Origin: Deltaproteobacteria bacterium
GTDB taxonomy: Bacteria > Desulfobacterota > Binatia > UTPRO1
Assembly: GCA_020848745.1 (NCBI GenBank)
Contig: JADLHM010000077.1
Coordinates: 1 to 64,000 of the forward strand
Direction: 5' to 3'
DNA: 64,000 nt
Shown here: in pieces, positions 1-9,559 of the stretch
Position numbering within the stretch: the stretch's first letter is position 1
Layout: each line of letters begins with the position of its first letter
Program-made: the position numbers and the translations under genes
Notes under the pieces: generated by a model
Told to the model about the DNA's origin: nothing
The model's input: only the letters and a program-made list of their open reading frames with translations
Database searches by the model: none

Positions 1-69
1 GCCCTCCCGTCGCAGACGGTCGCCCAGCTGATCAAGCGGGCGGGGATTGCTCCAGGGGAGACGACATGA
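1..69 (+). CDS. rpsP: 30S ribosomal protein S16, C-terminal fragment
   Basis: Only the last 22 codons are inside the window, read in frame 1 and ending with TGA at 67-69. The visible tail (ALPSQTVAQLIKRAG) matches the usual C-terminal region of S16, a small-subunit assembly protein. Its stop overlaps the ATG of the following khpA gene (ATGA), and the downstream order khpA-rimM-trmD-rplS is the classic rpsP operon, which supports the call more than the short sequence alone. Confidence 0.85.
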   Translation, partial: ALPSQTVAQLIKRAGIAPGETT

Positions 70-302
70 AGGAACTGGTGCAGTACCTGGCCCGGTACCT
101 CGTCAACAATCCGGACGCCGTCGAGGTGAAAGAGACGCAGGGAGACACCGCGTCCGTCCTCGAGCTCAAGGTCGCCCGTGAGGATCTCGGGCGCATCATC
201 GGCAAACAGGGCCGCACCGCCAAGTCCATCCGTACCATCCTGAACGCCGCCGCCTCGCGCACCAACCGCAAGGTGGTCCTGGAGATCGTCGAGGACAAGT
301 AG
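66..302 (+). CDS. khpA: KhpA-type KH-domain RNA-binding protein
   Basis: This 78-residue protein is a single KH domain with the GxxG RNA-binding loop (IIGKQGRT, around residues 43-50). KhpA proteins bind RNA, often with KhpB/Jag, and are usually encoded between rpsP and rimM, as here. The length is normal for the family. The start overlaps the rpsP stop (ATGA), so translation is probably coupled. Nothing is odd about it; the call rests on the motif, size and gene order. Confidence 0.93.
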   Translation: MKELVQYLARYLVNNPDAVEVKETQGDTASVLELKVAREDLGRIIGKQGRTAKSIRTILNAAASRTNRKVVLEIVEDK

Positions 303-344
303 GCGCCGACGGCATGCTCCTCTGTCGCACGCTCTCCATGCAGC

Positions 345-908
345 ATGAAGCACGATATCCACACATCGTCGCCGGAGCGGCTGATTCCGCTCGGCGAAAT
401 CGTCGGGACGCACGGCGTCCGCGGTTTGCTTCGGTTCCATCCCTACGAGCCTTCCGCTAGTCCGCCGCCGACCGGACACCCGCTCTACGTCGCGTCCCCT
501 GCGATAGCGGCGAGCGACCTGGACGCGACGCGGGCGCGAGCGATCGTCCTCGAGGACGCACGCCGTCACGGCAACGTCGTCCTGATGCGCGTCGCCGGCA
601 TCGACAGCATCGAGGGCGCGGCGACCCTGGTGGGGCTCGTCCTCGCGATCCCCGAGGCCGCCCTCCCCTCGACCGCCCCGGGCGAGGTGTACGTCTACCA
701 GCTCGCCGGCCTCGACGTATTCACCAGCGCGGGCGAACGGCTCGGCACGATCGAACGCTCGTTCTCGAACGGAGCGAACGAGGTCCTCGTGGTCCACGAC
801 GGCGCGCGCGAGCTGCTGATCCCTATGATCGCCGACGTCGTCCGGACGATCGACCTCCCTGGACACCGGATGGTCATCGAGCCCATCCCGGGTCTCCTCG
901 ACTCCTGA
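345..908 (+). CDS. rimM: Ribosome maturation factor RimM
   Basis: The 187-residue protein has the RimM N-terminal beta-barrel (IPLGEIVGTHGVRGLLRF, residues 15-32) and the C-terminal PRC-barrel with the typical GANEVLVV and LIPMI stretches (about residues 142-163). RimM binds S19 and helps mature the 30S head. It lies 42 bp after khpA and 2 bp before trmD. The ATG at 345 lacks a clear Shine-Dalgarno, so the exact start is less certain than the identity. Confidence 0.95.
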   Translation: MKHDIHTSSPERLIPLGEIVGTHGVRGLLRFHPYEPSASPPPTGHPLYVASPAIAASDLDATRARAIVLEDARRHGNVVLMRVAGIDSIEGAATLVGLVLAIPEAALPSTAPGEVYVYQLAGLDVFTSAGERLGTIERSFSNGANEVLVVHDGARELLIPMIADVVRTIDLPGHRMVIEPIPGLLDS

Positions 909-910
909 CC

Positions 911-1603
911 ATGCGTGTCCACGTCGTCACGATCTTCCCCGAGTTCTTCGTCTCGCCCCTTGCCGTGGGGATCCCGAAGCGCGCGCGTGAGGCCGGCGTG
1001 CTGCACGTGTCTTTGGTGGACCTCCGCGAGTACACGCACGACCGTCACCGCACGACCGACGACACGCCCTACGGCGGCGGCCACGGCATGGTGATGAAGG
1101 TGGCGCCGATCGTGGAGGCTCTCGACGCGATCGCGACCGCAGCGCCGAACGCCCGTCGGGTGCTGCTGTCCCCGCGCGGGCCCGCCCTCGACCACCGCAA
1201 GGTCGTGAGCCTCGCGCGCGTCGAGGACCTCGTTCTCGTGTGCGGCCGATACGAAGGGGTCGACGAGCGCGTCCGCGATTTTGTCGACGAGGATCTGTCG
1301 ATCGGCGACTACGTGCTCTCGGGCGGTGAGCCCGCGGCACTCGCGGTGATCGACGCCGTCGTCCGGCAGCTCCCCGGTGCGCTCGGGAATTTCGCGTCGG
1401 CCGCCTCCGAGTCCTTCGTCGACGATCGGCTGGAGTACCCGCAATACACACGGCCCGAGGTATTCCGCGGCCGCGCCGTCCCGACCGTACTGCTGTCCGG
1501 CGATCACGCCGCCATCGCCGACTGGCGTGCCCGGGCATCGCACGAGGTCACGGCACGGACCCGTCCCGACCTGCTCACGCGCGGCGCGACGAGGAGCGGG
1601 TGA
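911..1603 (+). CDS. trmD: tRNA (guanine-N1)-methyltransferase TrmD
   Basis: The 230-residue protein carries TrmD signatures: the N-terminal VVTIFPEFF, the DDTPYGGGHGM substrate loop (near residues 51-61), LVCGRYEGVDERV and the knot motif IGDYVLSGGE (near residues 136-145). TrmD makes m1G37 in tRNA using S-adenosylmethionine and prevents +1 frameshifting. It follows rimM by 2 bp and ends 1 bp before the next methyltransferase, so the genes are almost certainly co-translated. Confidence 0.97.
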   Translation: MRVHVVTIFPEFFVSPLAVGIPKRAREAGVLHVSLVDLREYTHDRHRTTDDTPYGGGHGMVMKVAPIVEALDAIATAAPNARRVLLSPRGPALDHRKVVSLARVEDLVLVCGRYEGVDERVRDFVDEDLSIGDYVLSGGEPAALAVIDAVVRQLPGALGNFASAASESFVDDRLEYPQYTRPEVFRGRAVPTVLLSGDHAAIADWRARASHEVTARTRPDLLTRGATRSG

Positions 1604-1604
1604 G

Positions 1605-2189
1605 GTGGCCCCCCTCTACGCCGCGCTGCTGCACTACCCCGTGTACGACAAGAACCGTCAGGTCGTGACGACGGCGGTCACCCACATGGACATCCACGAC
1701 ATCGCCCGCAGCGCGTGCACCTTCGGAATCCGCCGCTTCTACGTAGTGACGCCGGTCCGCGCGCTCCGGGAGCTGTCGGCTCGAATCCTCGCTCACTGGG
1801 GCTCCGGATGGGGTGCGAGCTACAACGAGACCCGCAAGGACGCGCTCTCCCTGGTGGGCCTCACCGAGGACCTGGACCAGACGATCGTCGACGTCGAGCG
1901 CGACGCCGGGCGGCCGCCCGTGCTGCTCGTCACCTCGGCGCGGACGGAGCGTCCGACGATCGGTTGGCCGGGGGTCCGCCGACTCCGAGCCGAATCCGAA
2001 CGCCCCCTTCTGGTCCTGTTCGGGACCGGTTGGGGTCTCACCGAAGAAGTGATAGGTCGCGCCGACCACCAGCTGCCTGCCGTCTTGGGTACGGGAGAGT
2101 ACAACCATCTCTCCGTCCGCAGCGCGGCGGCCATCATCCTCGATCGGATGTGTGGACGGCAGGAAGAATCAGAGGAGGCACACCCATGA
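1605..2189 (+). CDS. SPOUT-like RNA methyltransferase of the trmD-rplS operon
   Basis: I place the start at GTG 1605, directly after the trmD stop, giving 194 residues; the reading frame is open further upstream but that part is a shadow of trmD. The N-terminal [14 protein letters not shown], the [13 protein letters not shown] block and the glycine-rich FGTGWGL plus [15 protein letters not shown] knot resemble the SAM-dependent RNA methyltransferase family PF09936. That family commonly sits between trmD and rplS in deltaproteobacteria and Thermotogae. Its RNA substrate is not evident from sequence. Its stop overlaps the rplS ATG. Confidence 0.88.
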   Translation: MAPLYAALLHYPVYDKNRQVVTTAVTHMDIHDIARSACTFGIRRFYVVTPVRALRELSARILAHWGSGWGASYNETRKDALSLVGLTEDLDQTIVDVERDAGRPPVLLVTSARTERPTIGWPGVRRLRAESERPLLVLFGTGWGLTEEVIGRADHQLPAVLGTGEYNHLSVRSAAAIILDRMCGRQEESEEAHP

Positions 2190-2551
2190 ACATCATCGAA
2201 AGCATCGAGCAGCAGCAGCTGAAAGAGGGCCAGCCGGCGTTCCGCCCGGGCGACGCCCTTCGCATCCACGTCCGCATCGTCGAGGGCGACAAGGAGCGCA
2301 TCCAGCTCTTCGAGGGCGTCTGCATCCGCCGCAGCGGCGGCAGCATCCGCGAGACCTTCACCGTGCGCAAGACGTCCTACGGCGTCGGCGTGGAGCGGAC
2401 CTTCCCGCTGCACTCGCCGCGCGTCGACAAGATCGAGGTGGTCTCCTACGGCAAGGTGCGGCGGGCGAAGCTCTATTACCTGCGCGAGCTCTCCGGCAAG
2501 GCCGCCCGCATCGAAGAGGACACGTCGGCCCGCACTACCAAGAACGGTTAG
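2186..2551 (+). CDS. rplS: 50S ribosomal protein L19
   Basis: The 121-residue protein matches L19 over its whole length: an N-terminal helix, then the SH3-like barrel with [20 protein letters not shown] (near residues 18-37), [20 protein letters not shown] and [21 protein letters not shown]19 sits at the 30S-50S interface. A strong Shine-Dalgarno (AGAGGAGG, 2171-2178) fixes the ATG at 2186, which overlaps the preceding stop. It is the last gene of the rpsP operon; a convergent gene follows after a palindrome. Confidence 0.97.
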   Translation: MNIIESIEQQQLKEGQPAFRPGDALRIHVRIVEGDKERIQLFEGVCIRRSGGSIRETFTVRKTSYGVGVERTFPLHSPRVDKIEVVSYGKVRRAKLYYLRELSGKAARIEEDTSARTTKNG

Positions 2552-2590
2552 GAGCCCGCGGCCCGCGCGCGGTCAGCCGCGTGCGGGCTC
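2552..2590. terminator. Palindrome between convergent rplS and bactofilin genes
   Basis: Eight-base perfect arms (2552-2559 and 2583-2590) begin directly after the rplS stop, and the structure spans the stop codon of the convergent bactofilin gene. There is no T-run on either side, so a terminator role is inferred from position only. Confidence 0.35.
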
Positions 2591-3031
2591 GTCCAATTCG
2601 GCGATGCCGTCCTCGTGCATCATCATCCGGACGTCGCCGTCCAGAAGCGCGCCCTCCGCGACCACCAGCGTCCGGGCCTCGACCAGTCCGTGGACACGCG
2701 CTCCGGGTTGGATCTCCACCCGCTCGGCGCCGAGAACCCGGCCCCGGATCTCACCGGCAACGACGAGGACCTTGGCCCAGACCGAGCCGTGGACCACGCC
2801 GGAAAGGCCGACCTCGAGGAGATCGGTCGCCCGCACCTCGCCGCGTAGACGCCCCTCGATGCGGGTAGGGGCGGTGAAGCTCAGCTTCCCGTTGACCTGC
2901 GTCCCCTGGTCGAGAACGGTCCGCACTTCGCGAAAACCGATGAAGTCCGCCTCGGGCGCGCGCGCCGGCAGCGGACGCGGCGCGGCCGGCTTCGGCGGCA
3001 CGCTCCGCCGCGGCTGCCAACGCTCCCCCAC
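2573..3031 (-). CDS. Bactofilin-family polymer-forming cytoskeletal protein
   Basis: The 152-residue product has a short Pro-rich head (residues 1-25) followed by a beta-helix of hydrophobic/glycine repeats (VNGKLSF, IEGRLRGEV, VHGSVWAKVLVVAG, IRGRVLGAERVEI, VHGLVEARTLVVAEG), the bactofilin (DUF583) pattern. Bactofilins self-assemble without nucleotide and scaffold cell shape or envelope enzymes. It lies 14 bp downstream of the ABC importer genes on the same strand, probably as the last gene of that transcript; the functional link is unclear. Confidence 0.88.
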   Translation of the reverse strand: MGERWQPRRSVPPKPAAPRPLPARAPEADFIGFREVRTVLDQGTQVNGKLSFTAPTRIEGRLRGEVRATDLLEVGLSGVVHGSVWAKVLVVAGEIRGRVLGAERVEIQPGARVHGLVEARTLVVAEGALLDGDVRMMMHEDGIAELDEPARG

Positions 3032-3045
3032 GACGCCTTCCTAGA

Positions 3046-4050
3046 TCATTCCGTCGGCGCGGGGAAGACGTGACATGCGACCGCGTGTCCGCCGGCGCCC
3101 TCGACGAGCGCCGGCACGTCGGTGCGACAGCGCGGTTCCGCATACGGACATCGCGGGTGGAAGGGGCATCCGCTCGGCGGCTTGAGCGGGCTCGGCACGT
3201 CGCCCTGGAGCGGCGTTCGCGTCGGCCGATGGCGCGGGTCGGCGACGGGCACGGCCGCCAGCAGCGCACGCGTGTAGGGATGGCGCGGATTCGCGTACAG
3301 CGAAGCACGCGGCGCACGCTCCACGATACGGCCGAGATACATGACGGCGACGCGATGGCTGATGTGCTCGACCACCCGCAGGTCGTGCGAGATGAAGAGG
3401 TAGGCGAGCCCCATTTGCTCCTGCAGGTCCATGAGCAAGTTCAAGACCTGGGCCTGGATGGAGAGGTCGAGGGCCGACACCGGCTCGTCGGCGACGATGA
3501 AACGCGGCCCGACGGCGAGCGCCCGCGCGATGCCGATCCGCTGGCGCTGTCCGCCGCTGAACTCGTGCGGGAAGCGATCCGCGTGCTCGGGTCCGAGGCC
3601 GACCTGGCGGAGCAGCTCCTCGACGCGGCGACGCTTCTCCGCTCCTTCCGCGAGCCCGTGGACCTCGATGCCCTCGGCGACGATGGCTCCCACCCGCATG
3701 CGCGGATTCAACGACGCATAGGGATCCTGGAAGATGATCTGCATCGCGCGCCGCATGCGGCGGAGCTCCGCCGCCGGAACCGCCAACACGTCACGACCGT
3801 CGAACCGTACCTCACCGGCGGTGGGCTCGACCAACCGCAACAAGCACCGCCCGAGCGTCGACTTGCCGCACCCCGACTCGCCGACGACCCCGAGGGTCTC
3901 GCCCGCGCGAAGGTCGAGATCCACGCCGTCGAGCGCCCGCACGACGAGCTTCTCGCGCGCGAAGAGACCGCCGGCCACGGGGTAGTGCTTGGTCAGGCTC
4001 CGCGCCTCGACGAGCGGGGCCGCGGCGCTGCGATCGTTCGGCGCGCTCAT
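3046..4050 (-). CDS. Oligopeptide/dipeptide ABC transporter ATP-binding protein (OppF/DppF-like)
   Basis: The start at 4050 overlaps the stop of the preceding ATPase gene (ATGA) and gives 334 residues, normal for OppF. It shows Walker [10 protein letters not shown] (near residue 54), the LSGGQ-type signature [16 protein letters not shown], Walker [14 protein letters not shown] and the switch [11 protein letters not shown]. The C-terminal Cys-rich oligopeptide-transporter motif ([15 protein letters not shown]) marks the Opp/Dpp/Nik branch. It would energise import through the two permeases encoded upstream. Substrate class is inferred from family, not from specific residues. Confidence 0.93.
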   Translation of the reverse strand: MSAPNDRSAAAPLVEARSLTKHYPVAGGLFAREKLVVRALDGVDLDLRAGETLGVVGESGCGKSTLGRCLLRLVEPTAGEVRFDGRDVLAVPAAELRRMRRAMQIIFQDPYASLNPRMRVGAIVAEGIEVHGLAEGAEKRRRVEELLRQVGLGPEHADRFPHEFSGGQRQRIGIARALAVGPRFIVADEPVSALDLSIQAQVLNLLMDLQEQMGLAYLFISHDLRVVEHISHRVAVMYLGRIVERAPRASLYANPRHPYTRALLAAVPVADPRHRPTRTPLQGDVPSPLKPPSGCPFHPRCPYAEPRCRTDVPALVEGAGGHAVACHVFPAPTE

Positions 4051-5021
4051 ACGCGAATGCACGCCGCCGTGTGATCCGGCGCTTTCTCCTCGAGGGGCGG
4101 ATCGATCTCGGCGCACTCGGCGACGGCGCGTGGACAGCGGTCGCGGAACCGGCAGCCGCTCGGCCGCCGGAAGAGGCTCGGCACCGCGCCCGGAAGCGCT
4201 TCCAGGCGCCGCCGCGGCGTCCCGTCGCGCTGACCGCCGGCATGCATCAACGCGACCGTATACGGATGCAGCGGGCGCTCGAACACCTCCACCGCCGACG
4301 CGTACTCGACGACCCGTCCGGCGTACATGACGGCCACGTCGTCCGCCTGCTCCGCGACGATCCCGAGATCGTGCGTGATGAGGATCATCGCCATGCCGAG
4401 CGAGTCGCGGAGCCCGCGCAGGAGCTCGAGGATCTGCGCCTGGATCGTCACGTCGAGGGCGGTCGTCGGCTCGTCCGCGATGAGGAGGCTCGGTTCGCAC
4501 GCCAGCGCCATCGCGATCATGGCCCGCTGCCGCATCCCGCCGGAGAGCTCGTGCGGATAGCTCTTGGCGCGCCGTTCGGGCTCCGGAATCTCGACCGTGC
4601 GGAGCGCTTCGACGACGCGCGCGCGAACAGCGGAGCGATCGAGGCTCTGGTGGAGCCGGATCGCCTCGCCGATCTGGTTGCCGATCGTGAAGACGGGGTT
4701 CAGCGAGGTCATGGGCTCCTGGAAGATCATGGCGATCTCGCCGCCGCGGATCGCGCGCATCTCGCGCTCGGAACGGCGCAGGAGGTCCTCGCCGCGATAC
4801 AGCACCTCGCCGGACACCACACGTCCCGGCGGACTCACGAGCCGCAGAATCGAGAGGGCGGTGACGCTCTTGCCGCACCCCGATTCTCCGAGGATCCCGA
4901 GCGTGCGGCCGGCGTCCACCGCGAAGCTCACGCCGTCGACGGCCCGCCCGATCCCCTCCTCGGCCTCGAAATGGGTGTGTAGATCCTTCACGTCGAGCAA
5001 GGGCATGCGCAATTCTGTCAT
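4047..5021 (-). CDS. Oligopeptide/dipeptide ABC transporter ATP-binding protein (OppD/DppD-like)
   Basis: From ATG 5021 this is a 324-residue ATPase with Walker [14 protein letters not shown], signature [17 protein letters not shown], Walker [13 protein letters not shown], switch [18 protein letters not shown] and the C-terminal [15 protein letters not shown] iron-sulfur-like Cys motif. The start sits inside the stop of the upstream permease gene and its own stop overlaps the next ATPase start, so all import components appear translationally coupled. With OppF it should form the heterodimeric motor of the importer. Confidence 0.94.
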   Translation of the reverse strand: MTELRMPLLDVKDLHTHFEAEEGIGRAVDGVSFAVDAGRTLGILGESGCGKSVTALSILRLVSPPGRVVSGEVLYRGEDLLRRSEREMRAIRGGEIAMIFQEPMTSLNPVFTIGNQIGEAIRLHQSLDRSAVRARVVEALRTVEIPEPERRAKSYPHELSGGMRQRAMIAMALACEPSLLIADEPTTALDVTIQAQILELLRGLRDSLGMAMILITHDLGIVAEQADDVAVMYAGRVVEYASAVEVFERPLHPYTVALMHAGGQRDGTPRRRLEALPGAVPSLFRRPSGCRFRDRCPRAVAECAEIDPPLEEKAPDHTAACIRV

Positions 5022-6040
5022 CCGCCGGCTCCGACGCTCCGCGGGTCGAGCGTGTCGCGGAGATAGTCGCCGAGGAAGTTGAACGCCATGATCGTCAGGA
5101 AGATGAACACGCCCGGCGACAAGATCCACGGGAACTGCGCGATGCTCTGCACGTTCTGCGCGTCGGCCAACAGGTTCCCCCAGCTCGCGTCGGGCTCCTG
5201 GATGCCGAGCCCGAGCAGCGACAACGCGCTCTCGCCGAGGATGAAGCCCGGGATGCTCAGGGTCGCCGCGACGATCGTGTAGCCGAACGTCGACGGGACG
5301 ACGTGGCGCAGGATGATGCGCGCCCGGCTGGCGCCGAGCGCCCGCGCGCTCTGGACGTAATCGAGCTCGCGGATGGAGCACACCATCCCCCGGATGATGC
5401 GCGCGAATCCGGCCCAGCGGATGAAGCTCATGATGACGACGATCATCAGGAACGTCTGCGCCGAGCTGAGCGACGGCGGGATGACCGCCGCGAGCGCCAG
5501 CAGAAAATAGAAGGACGGCAGCGACATGAGCACCTCGGTGCCGCGCATGACGACGTCGTCGAGCCGGCCGCCGACGTACCCCGCGACGGCCCCCACCGTG
5601 AGGCCGATCGCGAAGCTGATCACGACCCCGAGGAGCCCCACGGTCAAGCTGATACGGCTCCCGAAGACGACCCGTGAGAAGAGGTCGCGCCCGAGGCCAT
5701 CGGTCCCGAGCAGGAACATCCGCGCGGACGGATCCCGGGTCGTGAGCAGGCTGCCGCGAGCGAGCCATGCGAGCGGAATCCGCTCGGTCGATTCGGTGTA
5801 CCGCCGTCCCGGACCCGGCGCGAGCACGTAGGCGCGCGTATAGAGCATGCCCTCGCTCGCCCAGCGTCCCGGAGCGTTGAGGCGTAGCCGCGACGGCGGA
5901 CAGTTCGGGAAGCCCCTATTCTGCTCGGCGTGGTCGTAGGGGGCGACGAAGGGCGCGAACAGCGCCACGCCGTAGAAGAGCCCGAGCAGCGCGACACTCA
6001 CGCGGACCGGCCAACTCATCGACCTGCGACGAGGAGCCAC
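5018..6040 (-). CDS. Peptide-type ABC transporter permease (OppC/DppC-like)
   Basis: The protein has up to 340 residues (GTG start at 6040; an internal ATG at 6019 gives MSWPVRV and is an equally good candidate). It has an N-terminal membrane segment, an extended periplasmic loop, then the permease core with [16 protein letters not shown] (near residue 111-126), typical of OppC, and the EAA-loop region [22 protein letters not shown]. About six membrane spans are visible. It lies 1 bp from the OppB-like gene and overlaps the OppD-like gene, forming the second half of the channel. Confidence 0.93.
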   Translation of the reverse strand: MAPRRRSMSWPVRVSVALLGLFYGVALFAPFVAPYDHAEQNRGFPNCPPSRLRLNAPGRWASEGMLYTRAYVLAPGPGRRYTESTERIPLAWLARGSLLTTRDPSARMFLLGTDGLGRDLFSRVVFGSRISLTVGLLGVVISFAIGLTVGAVAGYVGGRLDDVVMRGTEVLMSLPSFYFLLALAAVIPPSLSSAQTFLMIVVIMSFIRWAGFARIIRGMVCSIRELDYVQSARALGASRARIILRHVVPSTFGYTIVAATLSIPGFILGESALSLLGLGIQEPDASWGNLLADAQNVQSIAQFPWILSPGVFIFLTIMAFNFLGDYLRDTLDPRSVGAGG

Positions 6041-6041
6041 G

Positions 6042-7025
6042 TCAGCGCACCGCCTCGAGATGCGAGAAGTCGATGCGCGGATCGACCAGCGTGAGCGCCA
6101 CGTCTGCGAACAGATTTCCGAGCAGGAGGAGGACGGAGCTCATCAGCACCGAACCCATCACGAGATACAGGTCGAGAGACCGCACCGCGTCGAGCATCAA
6201 GGTCCCGAGACCCTGGAGATTCATCACCGCCTCGACGAGCGCGGCGCCACCGAGCAGCGTCCCGAGCTCGTAGCCGGCGAGCGTCACGAAGGGGTTCAGC
6301 GCGTTCCGCAGGATGTGCTTCGAAACGACGATCCACTCGGGGACGCCCTTGGCGCGCGCGGTCCGCACGTAGTCCGCGCTCTGGATCTCGAGGAGCTGGC
6401 TGCGCATGAGCCGCATCAGGCTCGCCATCCCGCCGGTCCCGAGCACGAGGACGGGCAGCACGAGATGCGCGAGGCGATCGCCGATCTTCTCGAGCGGCGA
6501 CAAGATCGGATAGTCGAGCGACGTCGTCCCACCGACCGGAAACCAGCCCGTCTCGAGCGCCAGGTACATCAGCAGGAACGAGAGAAAGAAGCTCGGCACG
6601 GACATCCCGAAGAACGCCACGAACGAGAGCGAGCGATCCAGCAACGTCCCGCGCCGGAGCGCCACGACGATGCCGATCGGGATCGCCAGCGCCCACGTGA
6701 AGATCATGCTGGCGACCGCCAGGATGACCGTGTTCATGGCCCGGCTCTCGATGAGCTCGAGCACGCCGACCCGATAGGCAACCGACATGCCGAGGTCGAG
6801 GTGCGCAACCCGCCAGAGCCAGCGCCCGTAGCGCACCGGAAGCGGTTGTCCGTAGCCGAACTCTTGCTTCATCTCGCGGACCATCTCCGGCGAGATCGAC
6901 GGGTTCATGCTCAAGGTGTCGAAGAAGTCGCCGGGAGCGAGATCGACCACCACGAACGACAGGAACGTGATCCCGATCAGCAACGGGACCATCTGAACCA
7001 TCCGATGCAGGACGAACCTCAGCAT
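6042..7025 (-). CDS. Peptide-type ABC transporter permease (OppB/DppB-like)
   Basis: The 327-residue integral membrane protein begins with the OppB-type MLRFVLHRMVQMVPLLIGI helix. It shows the large extracytoplasmic loop, the binding-protein-dependent transport core and the EAA loop YVRTARAKGVPEWIVVSKHILRN cut here to its recognisable parts ARAKGV and HILRNAL. It starts 3 bp after the binding-protein stop, so it is co-transcribed with it. The pair of permeases forms the translocation pore. Confidence 0.93.
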   Translation of the reverse strand: MLRFVLHRMVQMVPLLIGITFLSFVVVDLAPGDFFDTLSMNPSISPEMVREMKQEFGYGQPLPVRYGRWLWRVAHLDLGMSVAYRVGVLELIESRAMNTVILAVASMIFTWALAIPIGIVVALRRGTLLDRSLSFVAFFGMSVPSFFLSFLLMYLALETGWFPVGGTTSLDYPILSPLEKIGDRLAHLVLPVLVLGTGGMASLMRLMRSQLLEIQSADYVRTARAKGVPEWIVVSKHILRNALNPFVTLAGYELGTLLGGAALVEAVMNLQGLGTLMLDAVRSLDLYLVMGSVLMSSVLLLLGNLFADVALTLVDPRIDFSHLEAVR

Positions 7026-7028
7026 CGT

Positions 7029-8726
7029 TCAGGGGCGGATGGCGATCCGTTCCGGCTGGTATACGCCCCACACGGTCGGCACGAAGTCCACGAGATACGA
7101 CTTCGCCGCGATGAAGCGCTGCTGGCGCACGAGCTGGATCATCGGCAGCTCACGGTGGAGGATCTCCTGGATCTTCCAGTAGTGCGTCACACGCTTCTGC
7201 GGGTCGAGTTCGCGGGCGCCGGCCGCGAGCTCGCGATCGATCTCGGCCTCCCATGGCGTCGCCGGCGTCCGCTGGTTCGGTTGCCACATGTGGAGGTTCC
7301 CCGACGAGCGCAGGAGGTTCGAGCTCGCGTGCGGCTCGACGCCTCCGGTGAATCCCATGACCATTGCGTCCCAGTCGAAGTTCGTCGAAAGCTTCTCGAC
7401 GAGCGTCGCGAAATCGAGCGGACGATAGTTCACCTTGATGCCGAGCTTCGTCCAGTCCTCCTTCAGGATCGAGCACAACCGCTCCCGCACCTGGTTGCCG
7501 GCGTTGGTGGAGAGCTCGAACTCGAGCGGGTGGCCCTGCGCGTCCTCGCGGACGCCGTCGCCGTCGCGATCGCGATAGCCGCCCTCGTCGAGCAGGCGTC
7601 GGGCCGTGTCGAGATCGTACTCGTACGGCGTCAGGTTCGGGTTGTAGAAGGCGGTGTTCTCCGGGGAGATCGCCGAGACGGCGGGTTCGCCGTACCCGAA
7701 GTAGGTGTTCTGGATCATGCTCCGCTTGTCGAGGCTGTGAGCGACGGCCCGGACGAACTTCGAGTCGGTGAACCAGGCGAGCCGGGGATCGGCCTTCCCG
7801 TCCTTCACGTAGTGGGCCGGGTTGCGATTGAAGCTCACGAACAACATGCCCGTGTCGAGGCCGATCTTGTCGAGGGCGATCTCGAGCTCCTCGGTGCGCG
7901 CGCGGAGATCGTCGATCTCCTCCGGACGCGGCGAGTACATGTGCAGCTGTCGGTCCAGGAACTTCAGGTACATCGTGTTCTGGTCCGGGACGATCAGGGT
8001 AGTGCGCTCGGCGAGGCGCGGCAGCGCGCCGCCCGCCTCGTCGCGCATCCAGTACGTCGGGTTGCGTGCGTACTGCAGGAGCTGCGCCGGGACGTAGCGC
8101 ACGAGCCGATACGACCCGGTGCCGACGATCTTCTCGGGTGGTGTGTCGATACCCCAGGTCTGCGTGAACGTGCCGTCCTTCAGCGCCTGTCCGAGGAGGT
8201 GCTTCGGCAGGATGTCGAAGCCGACGCTGTTCAGGAGCGGCGCGAACGGCTCCGCCATCATGACCTTGATGGTGTGCGGGTCGACGACCTCCGTCCGCAT
8301 CGGCTGGCCGCCGACCATGAGGACGTGCTTCGCGCTGTTCGGCACCCTCGGGTCGAACACCGCATCGAAGGAGAACGCGACGTCGTCCGCCGTGAAGGGG
8401 GCACCATCGTGCCAGGTGACGCCCTCGCGCAGATGGAAGGTCCACGTCGTCCCGGCTTCGTCGTGCTCCCACAAAGTGGCGAGCACCGGCTCGGGGAGCT
8501 TGGTCTTCGGGTTCAGGCGCACGAGCCCCTCGAACACGTCGCCGACCGCCTCCGTGGACGCGGCGTCCACGGACAGCAACGGGTTGAAGGTCTTCGGATC
8601 GCTGATCGTCGCCGTGACCAGACGATCGCCCCTGCGAAGGCGCTCCTCACCGCTCTTGCGGCATGCCGCCGTCCCGACGAGGGCGACCGCGACGCACGCG
8701 GCCAACGCGAATCCTCGCTTCATCAT
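7029..8726 (-). CDS. Extracellular solute-binding lipoprotein of the peptide-type importer (family 5)
   Basis: The 565-residue product starts with a lipoprotein signal (charged MMKR, hydrophobic run, lipobox VGTAAC with Cys 22). It then shows the SBP family 5 features DPKTFNPLLSVDA, FEGLVRLNPKT, WTFHLREGVTWHDGAPFTADDVAFSF and TGSYRL. These proteins capture peptides, opines or similar solutes outside the membrane; the ligand cannot be read from sequence. The start overlaps the stop of the upstream LolB-like gene, so the importer shares a transcript with envelope lipoproteins. Confidence 0.92.
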   Translation of the reverse strand: MMKRGFALAACVAVALVGTAACRKSGEERLRRGDRLVTATISDPKTFNPLLSVDAASTEAVGDVFEGLVRLNPKTKLPEPVLATLWEHDEAGTTWTFHLREGVTWHDGAPFTADDVAFSFDAVFDPRVPNSAKHVLMVGGQPMRTEVVDPHTIKVMMAEPFAPLLNSVGFDILPKHLLGQALKDGTFTQTWGIDTPPEKIVGTGSYRLVRYVPAQLLQYARNPTYWMRDEAGGALPRLAERTTLIVPDQNTMYLKFLDRQLHMYSPRPEEIDDLRARTEELEIALDKIGLDTGMLFVSFNRNPAHYVKDGKADPRLAWFTDSKFVRAVAHSLDKRSMIQNTYFGYGEPAVSAISPENTAFYNPNLTPYEYDLDTARRLLDEGGYRDRDGDGVREDAQGHPLEFELSTNAGNQVRERLCSILKEDWTKLGIKVNYRPLDFATLVEKLSTNFDWDAMVMGFTGGVEPHASSNLLRSSGNLHMWQPNQRTPATPWEAEIDRELAAGARELDPQKRVTHYWKIQEILHRELPMIQLVRQQRFIAAKSYLVDFVPTVWGVYQPERIAIRP

Positions 8727-9559
8727 CCACCCTCCGCGGCGTACTGGTCGATCACCAGCTCCTCGAGCCCCGGGCGCGGCGGGAAGCTGAACAAGTTGTC
8801 CGCGATCTCGGTGTTGATCGAGGGCGAGGCGTAGCGTACGCGCACGACGCGGTCGCCGGGCTCGGCTCGCATGTCGATCGCGTGCGGAAACCGCACCGAG
8901 CCGATCGCCTCGTACGCTCCGAACGCGACCCGTAGCGTCACGCCGCCCCCGAGCGGCGTCTCACCCGCGACCGGCGCGAGCGTCTCGGGCTGCAACCACA
9001 CCAGCGCGCGCCCCTCGGCGACCGGCATGACCACCTTGAACGCCCCGACCGCCTCGTCGCGCGCTACGGAGACGACTCCGGTCGGCCGGCGCTCCGGCGG
9101 CATTCCGAGCAATACCGATGTCACGTCCGCGACGCCGATCGGCACCTGCGTGTACGCCCCGACGCTCGCCGCGGTCGCGGGACCGCGGTAGATCTTCGCT
9201 TCCCGGCGCGCGTACACGACGAGCTCGCGGGCGTCGCTCGCGATCACCGCCAGCGCTCCGAACGGCGACAGCACCTCGAGCCGGAAGTGGTCGGGGTTGC
9301 GCACCAGGACCGCGTGCCGGGCGCCGACGTTGTCCTCGCCCGTCTCGTATGCGATCTGCGCGAAGCCGCGGATCGACCGGACGGCGGCCCGCCGCACCGC
9401 GAGCGCCGCGAGGCATTGCTCCGCCGAGGGCGTTGCCGCCGGCAATCGCGGTCGCAGCTTTCCCGGCTGGCACGCCGCCGCGACGAGCGCGACGACCGCC
9501 ATGGCCACGACCGGCGCGCGACCGCTACAGCTCGGTCGCACCCGCTCGGTTCCCGGCAC
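8723..9559 (-). CDS. LolB-like / DUF4292 outer-membrane lipoprotein
   Basis: The predicted 278-residue lipoprotein has an Arg-containing head, a hydrophobic run and lipobox LVAAAC (Cys near residue 30), followed by a LolB-type beta fold: SIRGFAQIAYE, FRLEVLSPFGALAVIASDA and a C-terminal RFPHAIDM strand. LolB-like proteins insert lipoproteins into the outer membrane; DUF4292 members are of unknown role. The start at 9559 lies inside the upstream TPR gene by 35 bp; an internal ATG at 9502 would remove the overlap but also the positively charged head. A paralogue is encoded at 34100-34843. Confidence 0.78.
   Translation of the reverse strand: MPGTERVRPSCSGRAPVVAMAVVALVAAACQPGKLRPRLPAATPSAEQCLAALAVRRAAVRSIRGFAQIAYETGEDNVGARHAVLVRNPDHFRLEVLSPFGALAVIASDARELVVYARREAKIYRGPATAASVGAYTQVPIGVADVTSVLLGMPPERRPTGVVSVARDEAVGAFKVVMPVAEGRALVWLQPETLAPVAGETPLGGGVTLRVAFGAYEAIGSVRFPHAIDMRAEPGDRVVRVRYASPSINTEIADNLFSFPPRPGLEELVIDQYAAEGG

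Noticed and set aside
6060-8834. A 924-codon open frame on the plus strand opposite the ABC importer
   Set aside because: Its translation is His/Glu/Arg-rich filler antisense to real permease and binding-protein genes, as expected in very GC-rich DNA.
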